A stretch of DNA of 64,000 bases, taken from contig NZ_CP133597.1 of the NCBI RefSeq assembly GCF_031200575.1, forward strand, positions 682,001-746,000, written 5' to 3'. The position numbers and the translations under genes were made by a program. The stretch is from Ferroplasma sp. (lineage in GTDB: Archaea; Thermoplasmatota; Thermoplasmata; Thermoplasmatales; Thermoplasmataceae). This document shows, in pieces, positions 16,812 to 24,994 of the stretch (positions are counted from its first letter, which is position 1; every line of letters begins with the position of its first letter). Below the pieces are notes generated by a model. That model did not search any database, was not told the DNA's origin, and saw only the letters and a program-made list of their open reading frames with translations.

Positions 16812-17909
16812 TCAGTTGCTCAAAATGTAATCCTGATATTTCTTTAGAAGCCCTATGTCTATTGATGGTTTTATCTGGGATATGACCTCAAGTAGATCCT
16901 CTGTTGTAACATCTGCCCTGTTCCCTGTTTTTATTACCTCCATAAACACATTCTGAACGGCCTTCTTGCAGATAAATTCAATGTCTGCACCAGAATACCT
17001 TTCTGTTCTGGCTGCGAGCCCATCGTAATCGATTTCACCAAGATGCTTGATTTCAGATAGTTTTAGCTGGAACAATTTTTTTCGGGATTCATAATCAGGG
17101 GGTGGAACGTATATCTTGACATCAAACCTTCCAGGCCTCATTATGGCCTCATCTATTCCCCACGGGTTGTTCGTGGCAGCTATTATGAAGATGTTCCTGT
17201 CTTTCTGGGATGTGAGCCCACCCACCTCAGTCAGAAGCTGCGATACGCCCCTCCTGGCAGCATCAGATTCTGACCCTGATCTTTTCGGCACCAGTGTATC
17301 AATCTCATCGAAGAAAAGTATTGATGGGGAGAGCAGGTAAGCTGCATGGAAAAGCAGGGAAATATTCTTCTCAAACTGGCCGAACCACTGGCTATACAAT
17401 GTGGATGGGTTTACATTTATAAAATTAGCCTTTACCTCATTGGCTATGGCCTTGACAATAAACGTTTTTCCTGTTCCCGGGGGCCCGTAGAGTAGCATCC
17501 CACCACTGAATTCTATATTATATTCCTGTGAAAGCTCTTTGTATCTCATCGGATATATTATTTTTGACATTATCTCGTTCTTTACGTTTTCCAGTCCGGC
17601 AACGTCCTGAAAAGTAACCCTGGGTATTTCGGGTGCTTCTATATTTAACTGCTCAAGTATTTTTTTCCCCTCCCCGATTCTATCCTTTTCTACGTATTTG
17701 CCTCCTATGGATTCATAGATCTTCTTCAGGCTTTCTGCCTGGTGCAATCTTTTTTCCCTGATTTTTCCGGAGGAATGTGCAGCAATTTCCATTACCTCTT
17801 TATAAGCATCTCTGTATAATTTTGCAGCCTCCTCCCTGTTTCCGGAAGATTCCATATCCATGGCCTTCTTAATTAAGGAACTTGCATGGTCAATTCTGTT
17901 TTCAGTCAT
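16812..17909 (-). CDS. cdvC: MIT-domain AAA ATPase, Vps4/CdvC-like
   Basis: 365-aa AAA ATPase of the Vps4/CdvC type, expected to remodel or disassemble ESCRT-III polymers. Residues 1-70 form a three-helix MIT-like domain (AMDMESSGNREEAAKLYRDA). The AAA core has Walker A GPPGTGKT (142-149), a pore-loop SQWFGQ with the Trp-x-Gly pattern of Vps4, Walker B ILFFDEID (197-204), arginines RRG (219-221) and MRPGRFD (257-263), and sensor-2 SGADIEF. The ATG at 17909 overlaps the preceding stop by 8 nt (ATGACTGA), typical of translational coupling; an upstream ATG at 17930 is possible. The likely substrate is the Snf7-like protein encoded 157 nt downstream. Confidence 0.85.
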   Translation of the reverse strand: MTENRIDHASSLIKKAMDMESSGNREEAAKLYRDAYKEVMEIAAHSSGKIREKRLHQAESLKKIYESIGGKYVEKDRIGEGKKILEQLNIEAPEIPRVTFQDVAGLENVKNEIMSKIIYPMRYKELSQEYNIEFSGGMLLYGPPGTGKTFIVKAIANEVKANFINVNPSTLYSQWFGQFEKNISLLFHAAYLLSPSILFFDEIDTLVPKRSGSESDAARRGVSQLLTEVGGLTSQKDRNIFIIAATNNPWGIDEAIMRPGRFDVKIYVPPPDYESRKKLFQLKLSEIKHLGEIDYDGLAARTERYSGADIEFICKKAVQNVFMEVIKTGNRADVTTEDLLEVISQIKPSIDIGLLKKYQDYILSN

Positions 17910-18354
17910 AATACTGCTCCGTATCATCAAAATTTACAGACGTCTCGCTGTAAAGTTTAATATGCTTCCACCCACATGATATATTTTCAAAATTCATTTT
18001 AATTATGTAATCATTGGGGAAAATCGCATAGGACGTGAGTTTTATTGCAAATTGTTTTGGAAAGAAGAGGTAATCATGATCCTCACCGGCCTGCCCACTG
18101 TAGAATATCATTTTTACGCGGTTTCCGATAATCTGGCTGTAATTTTTTGCGCCAGTTCTTATCTGTGGGTTGAGTGATTCGTTTTCATCTATGAATTTCT
18201 TGATCTGCTCAACTTCTCCATTTAAAACGCACCCAACCTTTACCGGATACATCTCCAGAACCTTTTTTGGAACATTGATGTAAACCTTCGATGCAATATC
18301 ATTCTCAACTTCATGGTCTGATAAACGTATCAACGTCCTGACATTAAGGCTCAT
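17902..18354 (-). CDS. Unrecognised beta-rich protein, first gene of the Vps4-like cluster
   Basis: 150-aa soluble protein that I cannot assign. Sequence alternates short hydrophobic strands (SKVYINVPKKVLEMYPVKVG, NRVKMIFYSGQ, YLFFPKQFAIKL, DYIIKMNFENISCGWKHIKL) with charged turns, suggesting an all-beta or alpha/beta barrel. The end DDTEQYYD is acidic. It overlaps the Vps4-like ATPase by 8 nt and so is very likely co-expressed and stoichiometric with it. In crenarchaea the comparable cluster carries CdvA, which has a PRC-barrel; no homology to CdvA can be claimed by eye. An adaptor or membrane-targeting role is inference only. Confidence 0.65.
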   Translation of the reverse strand: MSLNVRTLIRLSDHEVENDIASKVYINVPKKVLEMYPVKVGCVLNGEVEQIKKFIDENESLNPQIRTGAKNYSQIIGNRVKMIFYSGQAGEDHDYLFFPKQFAIKLTSYAIFPNDYIIKMNFENISCGWKHIKLYSETSVNFDDTEQYYD

Positions 18355-18400
18355 AAATCTCCAGAGTTATAATAATATAACATTATTTAAATTTATTTGT

Positions 18401-18496
18401 AACCGGTCTTTCAGCATATTGGCGGTAAGTAGCATGCGTCAGTTGAAGAAGAAAACTACCTAGCGTAAACAGCGTATTAAACCGGTGACTGGCATA
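18401..18496. repeat. Imperfect direct repeat in an unexplained intergenic segment
   Basis: Two related 17-18 bp blocks, AACCGGTCTTTCAGCATA at 18401-18418 and AACCGGTGACTGGCATA at 18480-18496, bracket a segment of higher GC and Lys-codon-rich content unlike the AT-rich flanks. ACCGGT is itself palindromic. The segment might be an RNA gene, or a transposon-end remnant. No fold or family is recognised. Confidence 0.3.
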
Positions 18497-18542
18497 CCAA
18501 CCAATAAGCTTTAATCTAACATACAATTATCTAACCTGTAAT

Positions 18543-19436
18543 ATGGAATCATATGAAATTAAAAACATGCCTGTATCCTATTCACGGGGAATAAAAATAT
18601 CCTTCTGTGCTGTAGCTGATGAGATAACTGAAAATGTTAAAAAATCAGTGGAAAGCATCATAAATATAGCTGAGGAAATAGGATACCCCTATGAGCTTGT
18701 TGTATCAACACATGATCCTGTGAAATTTAAATCAGAGAATATAAAATTTATCAATGAAGAATTTTCAACCTATGGAGCTGGAAAACAGCTTGCTTATTTA
18801 AGAAGCACTGGCGACTTTCTGATCGTATTTAACCCAAATGTAAGTTACGGGCCGGAAATATCTGATATAATACATAATTTTCTTATTAAATGGGAAAAAA
18901 AGGTTGTACTTTCGGATGTCATGATAATCCCTCGGGATCTGCTGGATAAAACCGGAGGGTGGCGTAACCTCAGGGAATACGAGGATATCGACCTACTTGC
19001 CAGAATGATAGAAAGCGGAGGAATTGTTGCATTCCCATCTGACCATTTTGATTCCTTGAAATACAGGAAGGCACCAGGTGAGAAAATTTTTAACAGGATT
19101 TTAAATTTCAGGGATGCCATAATATCTGCTAACTATAGTTTCAGGGATATTGGAATCCTGCATACAGAGTCACCGTATATTTCCTACACATCATATATGC
19201 TTAGCAAATTTTCCAGGGTAAAACCTTTTAAATTTAGCATAAACAACAAAATAATAGTTATGGAAAGTATTATGGAATCCCTTGTTTTAAAAGATTACGA
19301 AAATTATATCATACCAGAGTTTATACCCAAACTGAAACTAACCAGAAATGAAATAAAGTATATGGAGAAGAGAAGTGAGCTGTGGAATAAGATAAACAAA
19401 AGCATAAGGGGCATAATACAGGAAGTTAATGATTAG
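18543..19436 (+). CDS. Glycosyltransferase family 2-like protein, divergent
   Basis: 297-aa soluble protein with a GT-A-like layout: an opening strand ISFCAVADEITENVKKSVES, EELVVST-type second strand (YELVVSTHDP), then GAGKQLAYLRSTGDFLIVFNPNV around residues 78-100 where GT2 enzymes carry the DxD motif. Here the metal-binding position reads NPNV instead of DxD, and a later WRNLREYEDIDLLARM resembles the '.ED.dl..R' acceptor/catalytic region. No membrane segments are evident. The missing DxD means activity is uncertain. It could act with the flippase at 10546 in surface glycan assembly, but they are not linked. Confidence 0.6.
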   Translation: MESYEIKNMPVSYSRGIKISFCAVADEITENVKKSVESIINIAEEIGYPYELVVSTHDPVKFKSENIKFINEEFSTYGAGKQLAYLRSTGDFLIVFNPNVSYGPEISDIIHNFLIKWEKKVVLSDVMIIPRDLLDKTGGWRNLREYEDIDLLARMIESGGIVAFPSDHFDSLKYRKAPGEKIFNRILNFRDAIISANYSFRDIGILHTESPYISYTSYMLSKFSRVKPFKFSINNKIIVMESIMESLVLKDYENYIIPEFIPKLKLTRNEIKYMEKRSELWNKINKSIRGIIQEVND

Positions 19437-19499
19437 GCCATTTATATCCGATCTTAATAAGGTACAAAAAACTAAATAACACTGTTAACTCAGAATTTT

Positions 19500-19997
19500 A
19501 TGGATGTTGCCAGAATCTGCAGGATTGCAAATTTATCTGATGCAGGCATAGTTGCAGAAATATGGAATCAGGGTATAGCGGATAGCAATGCAACTCTGGA
19601 AACCAAACCAAGAGATGATGAATTCGTAAGGAAATGGTTACTCAACCGGGAAGAAAGATATCCGGTTATGGTGGTGGAGTTATACGGCAAAGTTTCCGGG
19701 TGGTTATCTTTTAATCCATTTAGCCAGCGTGAAGCTTATAAATTTGTTGTGGACATCTCAATTTACGTTAAAAGAGATATGAGGGGTACAGGCACCGGCA
19801 CATTCCTGCTGGACCAGGGAATAATTACAGCGGTAAATAATGGATTCCATAAAATGGTGCTTACAATGATACATGGAAATGAAATAGCAAAAAAACTGTA
19901 TCTTTCTAGGGGATTTTCCTCAGTGGGCATACTGCATGAGCAGGGAATTATAAATGGGAAATGGGTCGATACTGAAATTATGGAAAAAATATTATAA
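19500..19997 (+). CDS. GNAT-family acyltransferase, phosphinothricin acetyltransferase-like
   Basis: 165-aa acyl-CoA N-acyltransferase of the Pat/MddA-like subgroup. Subgroup features are IWNQGIADSNATLET near residues 21-35, VSGWLSFNPFSQREAY near 63-78, the CoA-binding RDMRGTGTGTFLLDQGI around 93-109 and LYLSRGFSSVGILHEQGI near the C-terminus. Pat-like enzymes acylate amino-acid-type amines. It ends 12 nt from the end of the convergent M20 hydrolase/enolase-superfamily pair, and in the described N-succinylamino acid racemase pathway a GNAT N-succinyltransferase is the first enzyme, so that role is worth considering. A weak TATA-like ACTAAATAAC lies about 25 nt upstream. Confidence 0.78.
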   Translation: MDVARICRIANLSDAGIVAEIWNQGIADSNATLETKPRDDEFVRKWLLNREERYPVMVVELYGKVSGWLSFNPFSQREAYKFVVDISIYVKRDMRGTGTGTFLLDQGIITAVNNGFHKMVLTMIHGNEIAKKLYLSRGFSSVGILHEQGIINGKWVDTEIMEKIL

Positions 19998-20009
19998 ATA
20001 CGTCTAATT

Positions 20010-21134
20010 TCAATTTATGTTTTTCAGGATCAAATACAACAGGGCTGTCCTTTCCGGAATTTTATCTATAAACACATACTCATTTTCAGAGTGTGCCCCA
20101 TCACCAACGGCACCCAGCCCATCTATAACAGGGCAGTAATAGGAACAGAAGTTTCCATCGCTGCCACCTGCTACCGAGGCCTGAGATATATTAATACCAT
20201 TTTCAGCTCCCAGTTTTTTTATTCTTTCATATAATTCTTCAGATTCTGCTGTTTTTATCATCGGCGGTCTGAGCGTGTATTCTATTTCCCTTTTTGTTCC
20301 CTGAATTTTTACAGGCATGTCTTTGAGTTCCCTTATAACCCTATCCGACTCCTCAGGAATACGGTAGCGTATATCCATGATGCCCTGGCAGAAATCTGGA
20401 ATAACATTAGACCTGTCTCCACCACTGATAACATCAAGGTTTAATGATGTACCCATATTCTTATCATTCAACTTTATAATTTCAGGAATCATATATGCAA
20501 GTTCATATATTGCATTTGCACCACTTTCAGGGTCCAGCCCGGCATGGGATGCTTTTCCGTAAACCTTAACAGTAATAGTTCCAACACCGCTTCTCTCAGT
20601 TTTCAATGCCCCATTGAGAGACGGCTCCATTACAAGAGTATATAATGACTTTTTTGCCTCACCTATTATGTTATCTTTTGATGATTTTGATTCAATTTCT
20701 TCATCAGAGGTAATCAATAAAACAACAGTATGAAGCAGTTCATTGTTTTTGATAAGTGCTTTCAGTGCATAAATTGTCTGGACTATCCCGGTTTTCATAT
20801 CAAAAACTCCTGGGCCATAGGCCTTTCCATCAGCTATTCTGAAAGGCCTATTTTTTATAGTTCCTTTAGAGAATACCGTATCATAATGGCATAACAGGAG
20901 AACCTGTTTTTCCAGCTTTCCTTTAATGCGCAGACGTAAACCTTTACCGGCGTCAGGGGAGTCAAGAAGTTCAGCGTCGAGCCCGAGCTGCTGTTTTATA
21001 TACCCCTTCATAAAGGAAGCAAATGCATCCAAACTTTCTTTATCTGTGGAAGGGCTTTCTATTTCAATAATAGATTTCAGGTCTGAAATGATGTCATCTT
21101 TTTGTTTCTCGAAATATTCTATTACGTTGTCCAT
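20010..21134 (-). CDS. M20-family metallopeptidase/deacylase
   Basis: 374-aa zinc-dependent hydrolase of the M20 (carboxypeptidase G2/ArgE/DapE) superfamily. Metal and catalytic residues are visible: H83 and D85 in LCHYDTV, D112 in FDMKTG, E145/E146 in TSDEEIES, E170 in MEPS and a late His in GDGAHSENEY. The dimerisation insert with KASHAGLDPESGANAI is present. Its ATG shares one base with the stop of the enolase-superfamily gene (TAATG), so the two enzymes are coupled. In Geobacillus the equivalent neighbour of N-succinylamino acid racemase removes the succinyl group from the L-product; that function is inferred here from context. Confidence 0.85.
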   Translation of the reverse strand: MDNVIEYFEKQKDDIISDLKSIIEIESPSTDKESLDAFASFMKGYIKQQLGLDAELLDSPDAGKGLRLRIKGKLEKQVLLLCHYDTVFSKGTIKNRPFRIADGKAYGPGVFDMKTGIVQTIYALKALIKNNELLHTVVLLITSDEEIESKSSKDNIIGEAKKSLYTLVMEPSLNGALKTERSGVGTITVKVYGKASHAGLDPESGANAIYELAYMIPEIIKLNDKNMGTSLNLDVISGGDRSNVIPDFCQGIMDIRYRIPEESDRVIRELKDMPVKIQGTKREIEYTLRPPMIKTAESEELYERIKKLGAENGINISQASVAGGSDGNFCSYYCPVIDGLGAVGDGAHSENEYVFIDKIPERTALLYLILKNIN

Positions 21135-22216
21135 TATAAAACACCCTCCTCTACTGTATACTTTATTAAATATTCATTATCAATTTCTACTCCTATGCCA
21201 TTGCCTTCATTTGGTTTTATGGTTCCATCAACCATCCTGAATGGATTTTTCACAATATCATGTGTAAAATACTTATCGTTTGGTGATGTGTCTCCGGGAT
21301 AGTTGATATCCTCAAGTGATGCCACAGAGACGTTAAATGCCCTTCCAATTCCGGTTTCAAGCATTCCACCAATCCAAACATGCCCATTGAAGGATTTTAC
21401 AATATTCATTACTTTCAAGGAATTTTCGATACCGCCCAAACGGCCTTCCTTGATATTTATAACCCTGCAGGCTCCCATTTCAAATGCTTTCTGTGCCTTT
21501 TCTGGAGATGTTATTGATTCATCAAGGCATATTGGTGTTGACATTTCCTTTGCCAGCCTTGAATGGTAAATAATATCGTCATGGTAAAGTGGCTGTTCCA
21601 GATACACCAGATCATATCTGTCTATTTTCTTAACAAGGCCAAAATCCTTTTCAGTGTAGTCACTGTTCGCATCAGCACTAAGCACTATTTCCGGGAAGCT
21701 ATCACGAACGGCACTTAGAATTTCCACCTCTTTTCCCTTCATAATTTTTACTTTTATTCTCTTATATCCTCTGTCCAGTGCATCCTGTATTTTTTTGAGT
21801 GTTATATTGATGTCATCCATGCCCAGGGAGATGCCCACATCTGCATAGCCCCTGGTTTTACCCATATATTTACTTAGGGGTCTACCGTCCAGTTTTGCAT
21901 AATAATCATACAGAAGCATCTCCATAGCAGCCTTTGCCATATTGTTTCCCTTTATAAACTTCGATTTAGTGTTGAATTCCCCGGGATCAGGAAGTTCTTT
22001 TACAATAGGTGCAAGATAATTTTTAATGATATGGAAAGCCGTATAATTGTCCTCTGGACCATAAAACGGGTTTTCATCGGTAACGCATTCAGAATATGCT
22101 GTAATGCCATTATTTTCAAGAATAAATACATAAACATCCTTGTCCCTATCTGTTCCAAAACTTGTTGTAAAGGGGCTTATCAGTGGCATTTTAAGTTTTT
22201 TATAGCTTAATTTCAT
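21134..22216 (-). CDS. Enolase-superfamily N-acylamino acid racemase / OSBS-like enzyme
   Basis: 360-aa enzyme of the muconate-lactonising subgroup. The catalytic set is complete: KVK with K155 and K157, metal ligands D182 (ADANSDY), E207 (LEQPL) and D232 (LDESI), and opposing base K256 (NIKEGRLGG). The later IGGMLETGIGRAFNVSVASL and NYPGDTSPNDKY segments are characteristic of the NSAR/o-succinylbenzoate synthase branch rather than dipeptide epimerases. No menaquinone men genes adjoin it, while an M20 hydrolase is coupled downstream, so racemisation of N-acyl amino acids is favoured. ATG 22216 is chosen: the family starts at this point (MKLSYKKLKMP) and a TATA box sits 24 nt upstream. Confidence 0.82.
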   Translation of the reverse strand: MKLSYKKLKMPLISPFTTSFGTDRDKDVYVFILENNGITAYSECVTDENPFYGPEDNYTAFHIIKNYLAPIVKELPDPGEFNTKSKFIKGNNMAKAAMEMLLYDYYAKLDGRPLSKYMGKTRGYADVGISLGMDDINITLKKIQDALDRGYKRIKVKIMKGKEVEILSAVRDSFPEIVLSADANSDYTEKDFGLVKKIDRYDLVYLEQPLYHDDIIYHSRLAKEMSTPICLDESITSPEKAQKAFEMGACRVINIKEGRLGGIENSLKVMNIVKSFNGHVWIGGMLETGIGRAFNVSVASLEDINYPGDTSPNDKYFTHDIVKNPFRMVDGTIKPNEGNGIGVEIDNEYLIKYTVEEGVL

Positions 22217-22232
22217 ATGTTTGTAACACATT

Positions 22233-22246
22233 TTATTATAAATAAG
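22233..22246 (-). promoter_or_regulatory. TATA-like box of the racemase/M20 operon
   Basis: On the minus strand CTTATTTATAATAA, centred about 24 nt upstream of the ATG at 22216; it selects that start over the longer reading and predicts a leaderless mRNA. Confidence 0.5.
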
Positions 22247-22563
22247 TTTGTGAATCATTATAGTATTGATTTTATTCATAACCTGTTAACACAACAATTC
22301 CCATGTATTTGAAGAATGACTTGGTATTTAAATGTAAATCGGATGTGTGGAGCTATGAGAAGGATATAGTATTAGATAATTACGAACTTTCCTGAGTTAA
22401 TAAAAGGAGATAAATTATGCAATTAATCTTCATATAGGGGGTTAGTTTATCCAATAGTATCGCTCAGGATTTTTATACTTATTATTTTCATATAACGATA
22501 AACTAAGGCAATTTATTCATTTTTAATTCAACATATTTAAATATCGTTATTTATTACTTCTCT
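22247..22563. other. AT-rich intergenic region between racemase operon and MFS gene
   Basis: About 320 bp without a convincing gene. It holds the two divergent promoters, including a TATA-like CATATTTAAATATC (22532-22545) 26 nt before the MFS ATG. A 30-codon ORF at 22303-22395 (MYLKNDLVFKCKSDVWSYEK...) could be a remnant of a larger gene, but nothing recognisable is encoded. Confidence 0.4.
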
Positions 22564-23910
22564 ATGAAAGGACAAAGATGGGTTGTGGATGCGTTAACCT
22601 TTCTTCTTTTTGGTTTTCTGTTGTTTGAGTTAATTAAAACAGCAGTACTAATGCCAACAATAAGTAAGCAACTGCATCTGTCGTTATATCAAACAGGTTT
22701 GCTATTAGGTATATTTGCTGGCGGGCCAGGCATTATCATGGGTTTTGTAGGGGGAAACATAGTTGACAAGATTGGAGCCCGATATGGAGGGCTATTCCCA
22801 TTAATAGCATTCACTGTGGTAACAGTTGGTATTGGTTTGTCCTCCACATACCTCGAACTTGCTTCAGCAATTATAATCTTTGGTGTTTTCGAGTCTTTCA
22901 CGAATACGGTAGTGTATAAATTGACTGGAAATTGGTTTGGCAAACATGAGAGAGGGCTTGGCGCTGGAGTAACAAACTCCGCATCACCCTTTTTTACTTT
23001 CCTGGCACCCGCGGTTGCGATACCGCTACTATTATTTTTCCATAATAACTTTCATGACGTTTTCCTGCTGTTTGCTCTATTTTCAATTCCATTAATTATA
23101 CTATGGATAATTTTCATCTACGATAGGCCAGAACAGTCAAGATTCATAACAATGGGGGAACTGCAAACTATTTACAAGGATGAAATGCAATCCGGGTTAA
23201 TATCTCAGGAAGATCTTGATATAGCAATAAAAAAACACATCCCACTAGATTCAATAAATAAAAAGATAAAGGGGTCCAATTCTATAACATTTAAGCAGGC
23301 TTTCGAATATCTATTTAGCAGTAAGGAAAATCTTGGGCTAATTCTTGGAATAGGTGTTATGAATCTCGTATGGGCTAGCTACTCCGAAGTATTACCCACA
23401 TATTTTTCTGACTATCTATTATACTCAACATCAACCCTTGGACTTTTTACAACCATAACATATTTTTCCGGATTCCTCGGCGCTGTGGTAAGCGGTATAC
23501 TGACAATGAGATATAATAAATTGCTAATAATGAAAATAGGAGTTATTGTCAGTCTTATAGCGACAATACCACTTACTTTCATAGATCCAGGGGTGTCATC
23601 AGATATAATATTGCCTATAACAGCTATAGGGTTTTTTGGTATACTGCTATACTTCCCACCATTCTTCTCTTATACAGCTGAATATTTTGGGAAAGCTGTT
23701 TTAGGACGGGCACTCGGATTACAATACAGTTTTATTGCACTTGCATTAGCTTTTGGACCCACCATCATGCTTGATCTTGCCGGAATTTCGTCATGGAAAA
23801 TCTCGTACCTATTTGATACTATTATGGTGGTAGTGGCTATTATTCTCACATTCACTGTAAAAGAAACCGCTAAAATGAGAGAACTAAAAGCAAAGCTCGA
23901 GGCCGAATAA
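22564..23910 (+). CDS. MFS transporter
   Basis: 448-aa major facilitator permease with about 12 membrane segments and a long hydrophilic middle loop (residues 190-250, containing MGELQTIYKDEMQSG). The MFS motif A-like loop after helix 2 is GGNIVDKIGARYGG (about 63-76), and the first helix motif LFELIKTAVLMPTISKQL suggests the anion/organic acid or nitrate-type (NarK/ACS) side of the superfamily. Substrate is unknown. It lies directly upstream of the broken IS element, and by eye its codon choice (more TTA, ATT, AGT) differs from the housekeeping genes, so recent acquisition is possible. TATA-like box 26 nt upstream of the ATG. Confidence 0.78.
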   Translation: MKGQRWVVDALTFLLFGFLLFELIKTAVLMPTISKQLHLSLYQTGLLLGIFAGGPGIIMGFVGGNIVDKIGARYGGLFPLIAFTVVTVGIGLSSTYLELASAIIIFGVFESFTNTVVYKLTGNWFGKHERGLGAGVTNSASPFFTFLAPAVAIPLLLFFHNNFHDVFLLFALFSIPLIILWIIFIYDRPEQSRFITMGELQTIYKDEMQSGLISQEDLDIAIKKHIPLDSINKKIKGSNSITFKQAFEYLFSSKENLGLILGIGVMNLVWASYSEVLPTYFSDYLLYSTSTLGLFTTITYFSGFLGAVVSGILTMRYNKLLIMKIGVIVSLIATIPLTFIDPGVSSDIILPITAIGFFGILLYFPPFFSYTAEYFGKAVLGRALGLQYSFIALALAFGPTIMLDLAGISSWKISYLFDTIMVVVAIILTFTVKETAKMRELKAKLEAE

Positions 23911-23959
23911 AACAATTCCCCAATATTTTTGTACAAATTTAAACATATAACTTACTTTT

Positions 23960-24911
23960 ATGTTATCCCGAATTGAGTTCCTATTTAAAGACCATTTAAA
24001 TATAGATAGAAATGGTCAACCCAGGGTGAAGTTAAACAATAAGAAATTAAAATACATAATAAATCAGAAAAAGAAAGGAGTATCATCTGCTGAATTAGCA
24101 ACAATATACAGGGTAAGTACAGGATATATCAACAGGGTCTATTACAATTACATCAACTACGGTAAAACAGAATTATACATTCCTGGAAGGAAGACAAAGG
24201 CAATAGATGAATATACTGAGGAACTCATAATAGGTATAAGAAATACCCATCCATTGTCAGGGCCTATGGCAATAGAGAACTACCTTATTGAATCAGGAAT
24301 TAAAGTATCCCAATATTATATACATGGTATTGTTTAAATATAATACGGTAGGCCAGAGCATGAACGGGAAAAAGCAGAGGAAGTATGTAAAGCATGAGAG
24401 GAAGCACAGCAACACACTATGGCATATTGACTTGTCTAAGTACATTGATGATGAGAAGTTAATCATCATAGAGGATGATGCTTCAAGGGTCATAGTGGGA
24501 TTTGGAGTATATGAAGAGGAAACAATAGACAATACAATAGAGGTATTAGTGCATGCAATAGAATTATACGGCAAGCCATTAGAAATATTAACAGACCGTG
24601 GTACACAGTTCTTTTCGAATGGAAAGAATGGCATGCCTGGAGACCATAATAAGTTCCAGAAATACCTTGATAACAATGGAATAAAGCATATATTAGCAAG
24701 AGTGGACCATCCACAGACAAATGGAAAATTAGATAGGTTGAATGGTACAGTAAAGCCATTGAAGCCTTACTTCTCCACATGGGAGGAGGCAATATATTAC
24801 TATAATTATAGTAGAAGGCATATGTCTTTATCCATAGATGGAAGGCCGGTTGTAACACCTGCCATGGCATATGAAGAAAAGGGAGGTAAGTTAAATGTTA
24901 AGGAACAATAA
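23960..24911 (+). mobile_element. IS481-like insertion sequence remnant
   Basis: The stretch encodes one DDE integrase-type transposase split over two reading frames. Clear terminal inverted repeats and target duplications could not be identified by eye, so the true element ends are unknown and probably lie outside the coding limits given. It lies between an MFS gene and the trehalose block, with no other mobile-element gene nearby. Confidence 0.65.
23960..24911 (+). pseudogene. IS481-family-like transposase, frameshifted
   Basis: N-terminal part (23960-24337) carries a helix-turn-helix-like region GVSSAELATIYRVSTGYINR. The C-terminal part (readable to 24911) carries the integrase core: WHIDLSKY with the first Asp, ILTDRGTQF with the second, and HPQTNGKLDRLNGTVK where the third acid is expected. 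That position is Asp (NGKLDR) instead of the usual Glu (NGKiER). The frames join at about 24335, where GGTATTGTTTAAAT needs one T removed to continue as ...HGI-V-KYNTVGQ. That is a +1 shift, not the -1 shift usual for programmed transposase frameshifting. Likely inactive. Confidence 0.75.
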
Positions 24912-24967
24912 GAATATATGGGAACTAATTACAGGATATCATAATTTATTGCGTACTTCAAAAACTC

Positions 24968-24978
24968 TTTATATATTA
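24968..24978 (+). promoter_or_regulatory. TATA-like box of GH15 gene
   Basis: TTTATATATTA centred about 22 nt upstream of the ATG at 24995. Confidence 0.45.
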
Positions 24979-24994
24979 TAATGCTTTATTTTCA

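Noticed and set aside
22303-22395. 30-codon ORF (MYLKNDLVFKCKSDVWSYEK...) near the MFS gene
   Set aside because: No promoter, ribosome-binding site or recognisable domain; at most a relic of a lost gene.
24330-24345. Programmed frameshift in the IS481-like transposase
   Set aside because: The required shift is +1 at GTT-TAA. The slippery heptamer TTTAAAT is not in the right frame for a -1 shift, so an inactivating indel is simpler, though not proven.
23930-24990. Terminal inverted repeats of the insertion element
   Set aside because: Only a weak TTTTTG similarity between the flanks was found; not enough to draw element ends.
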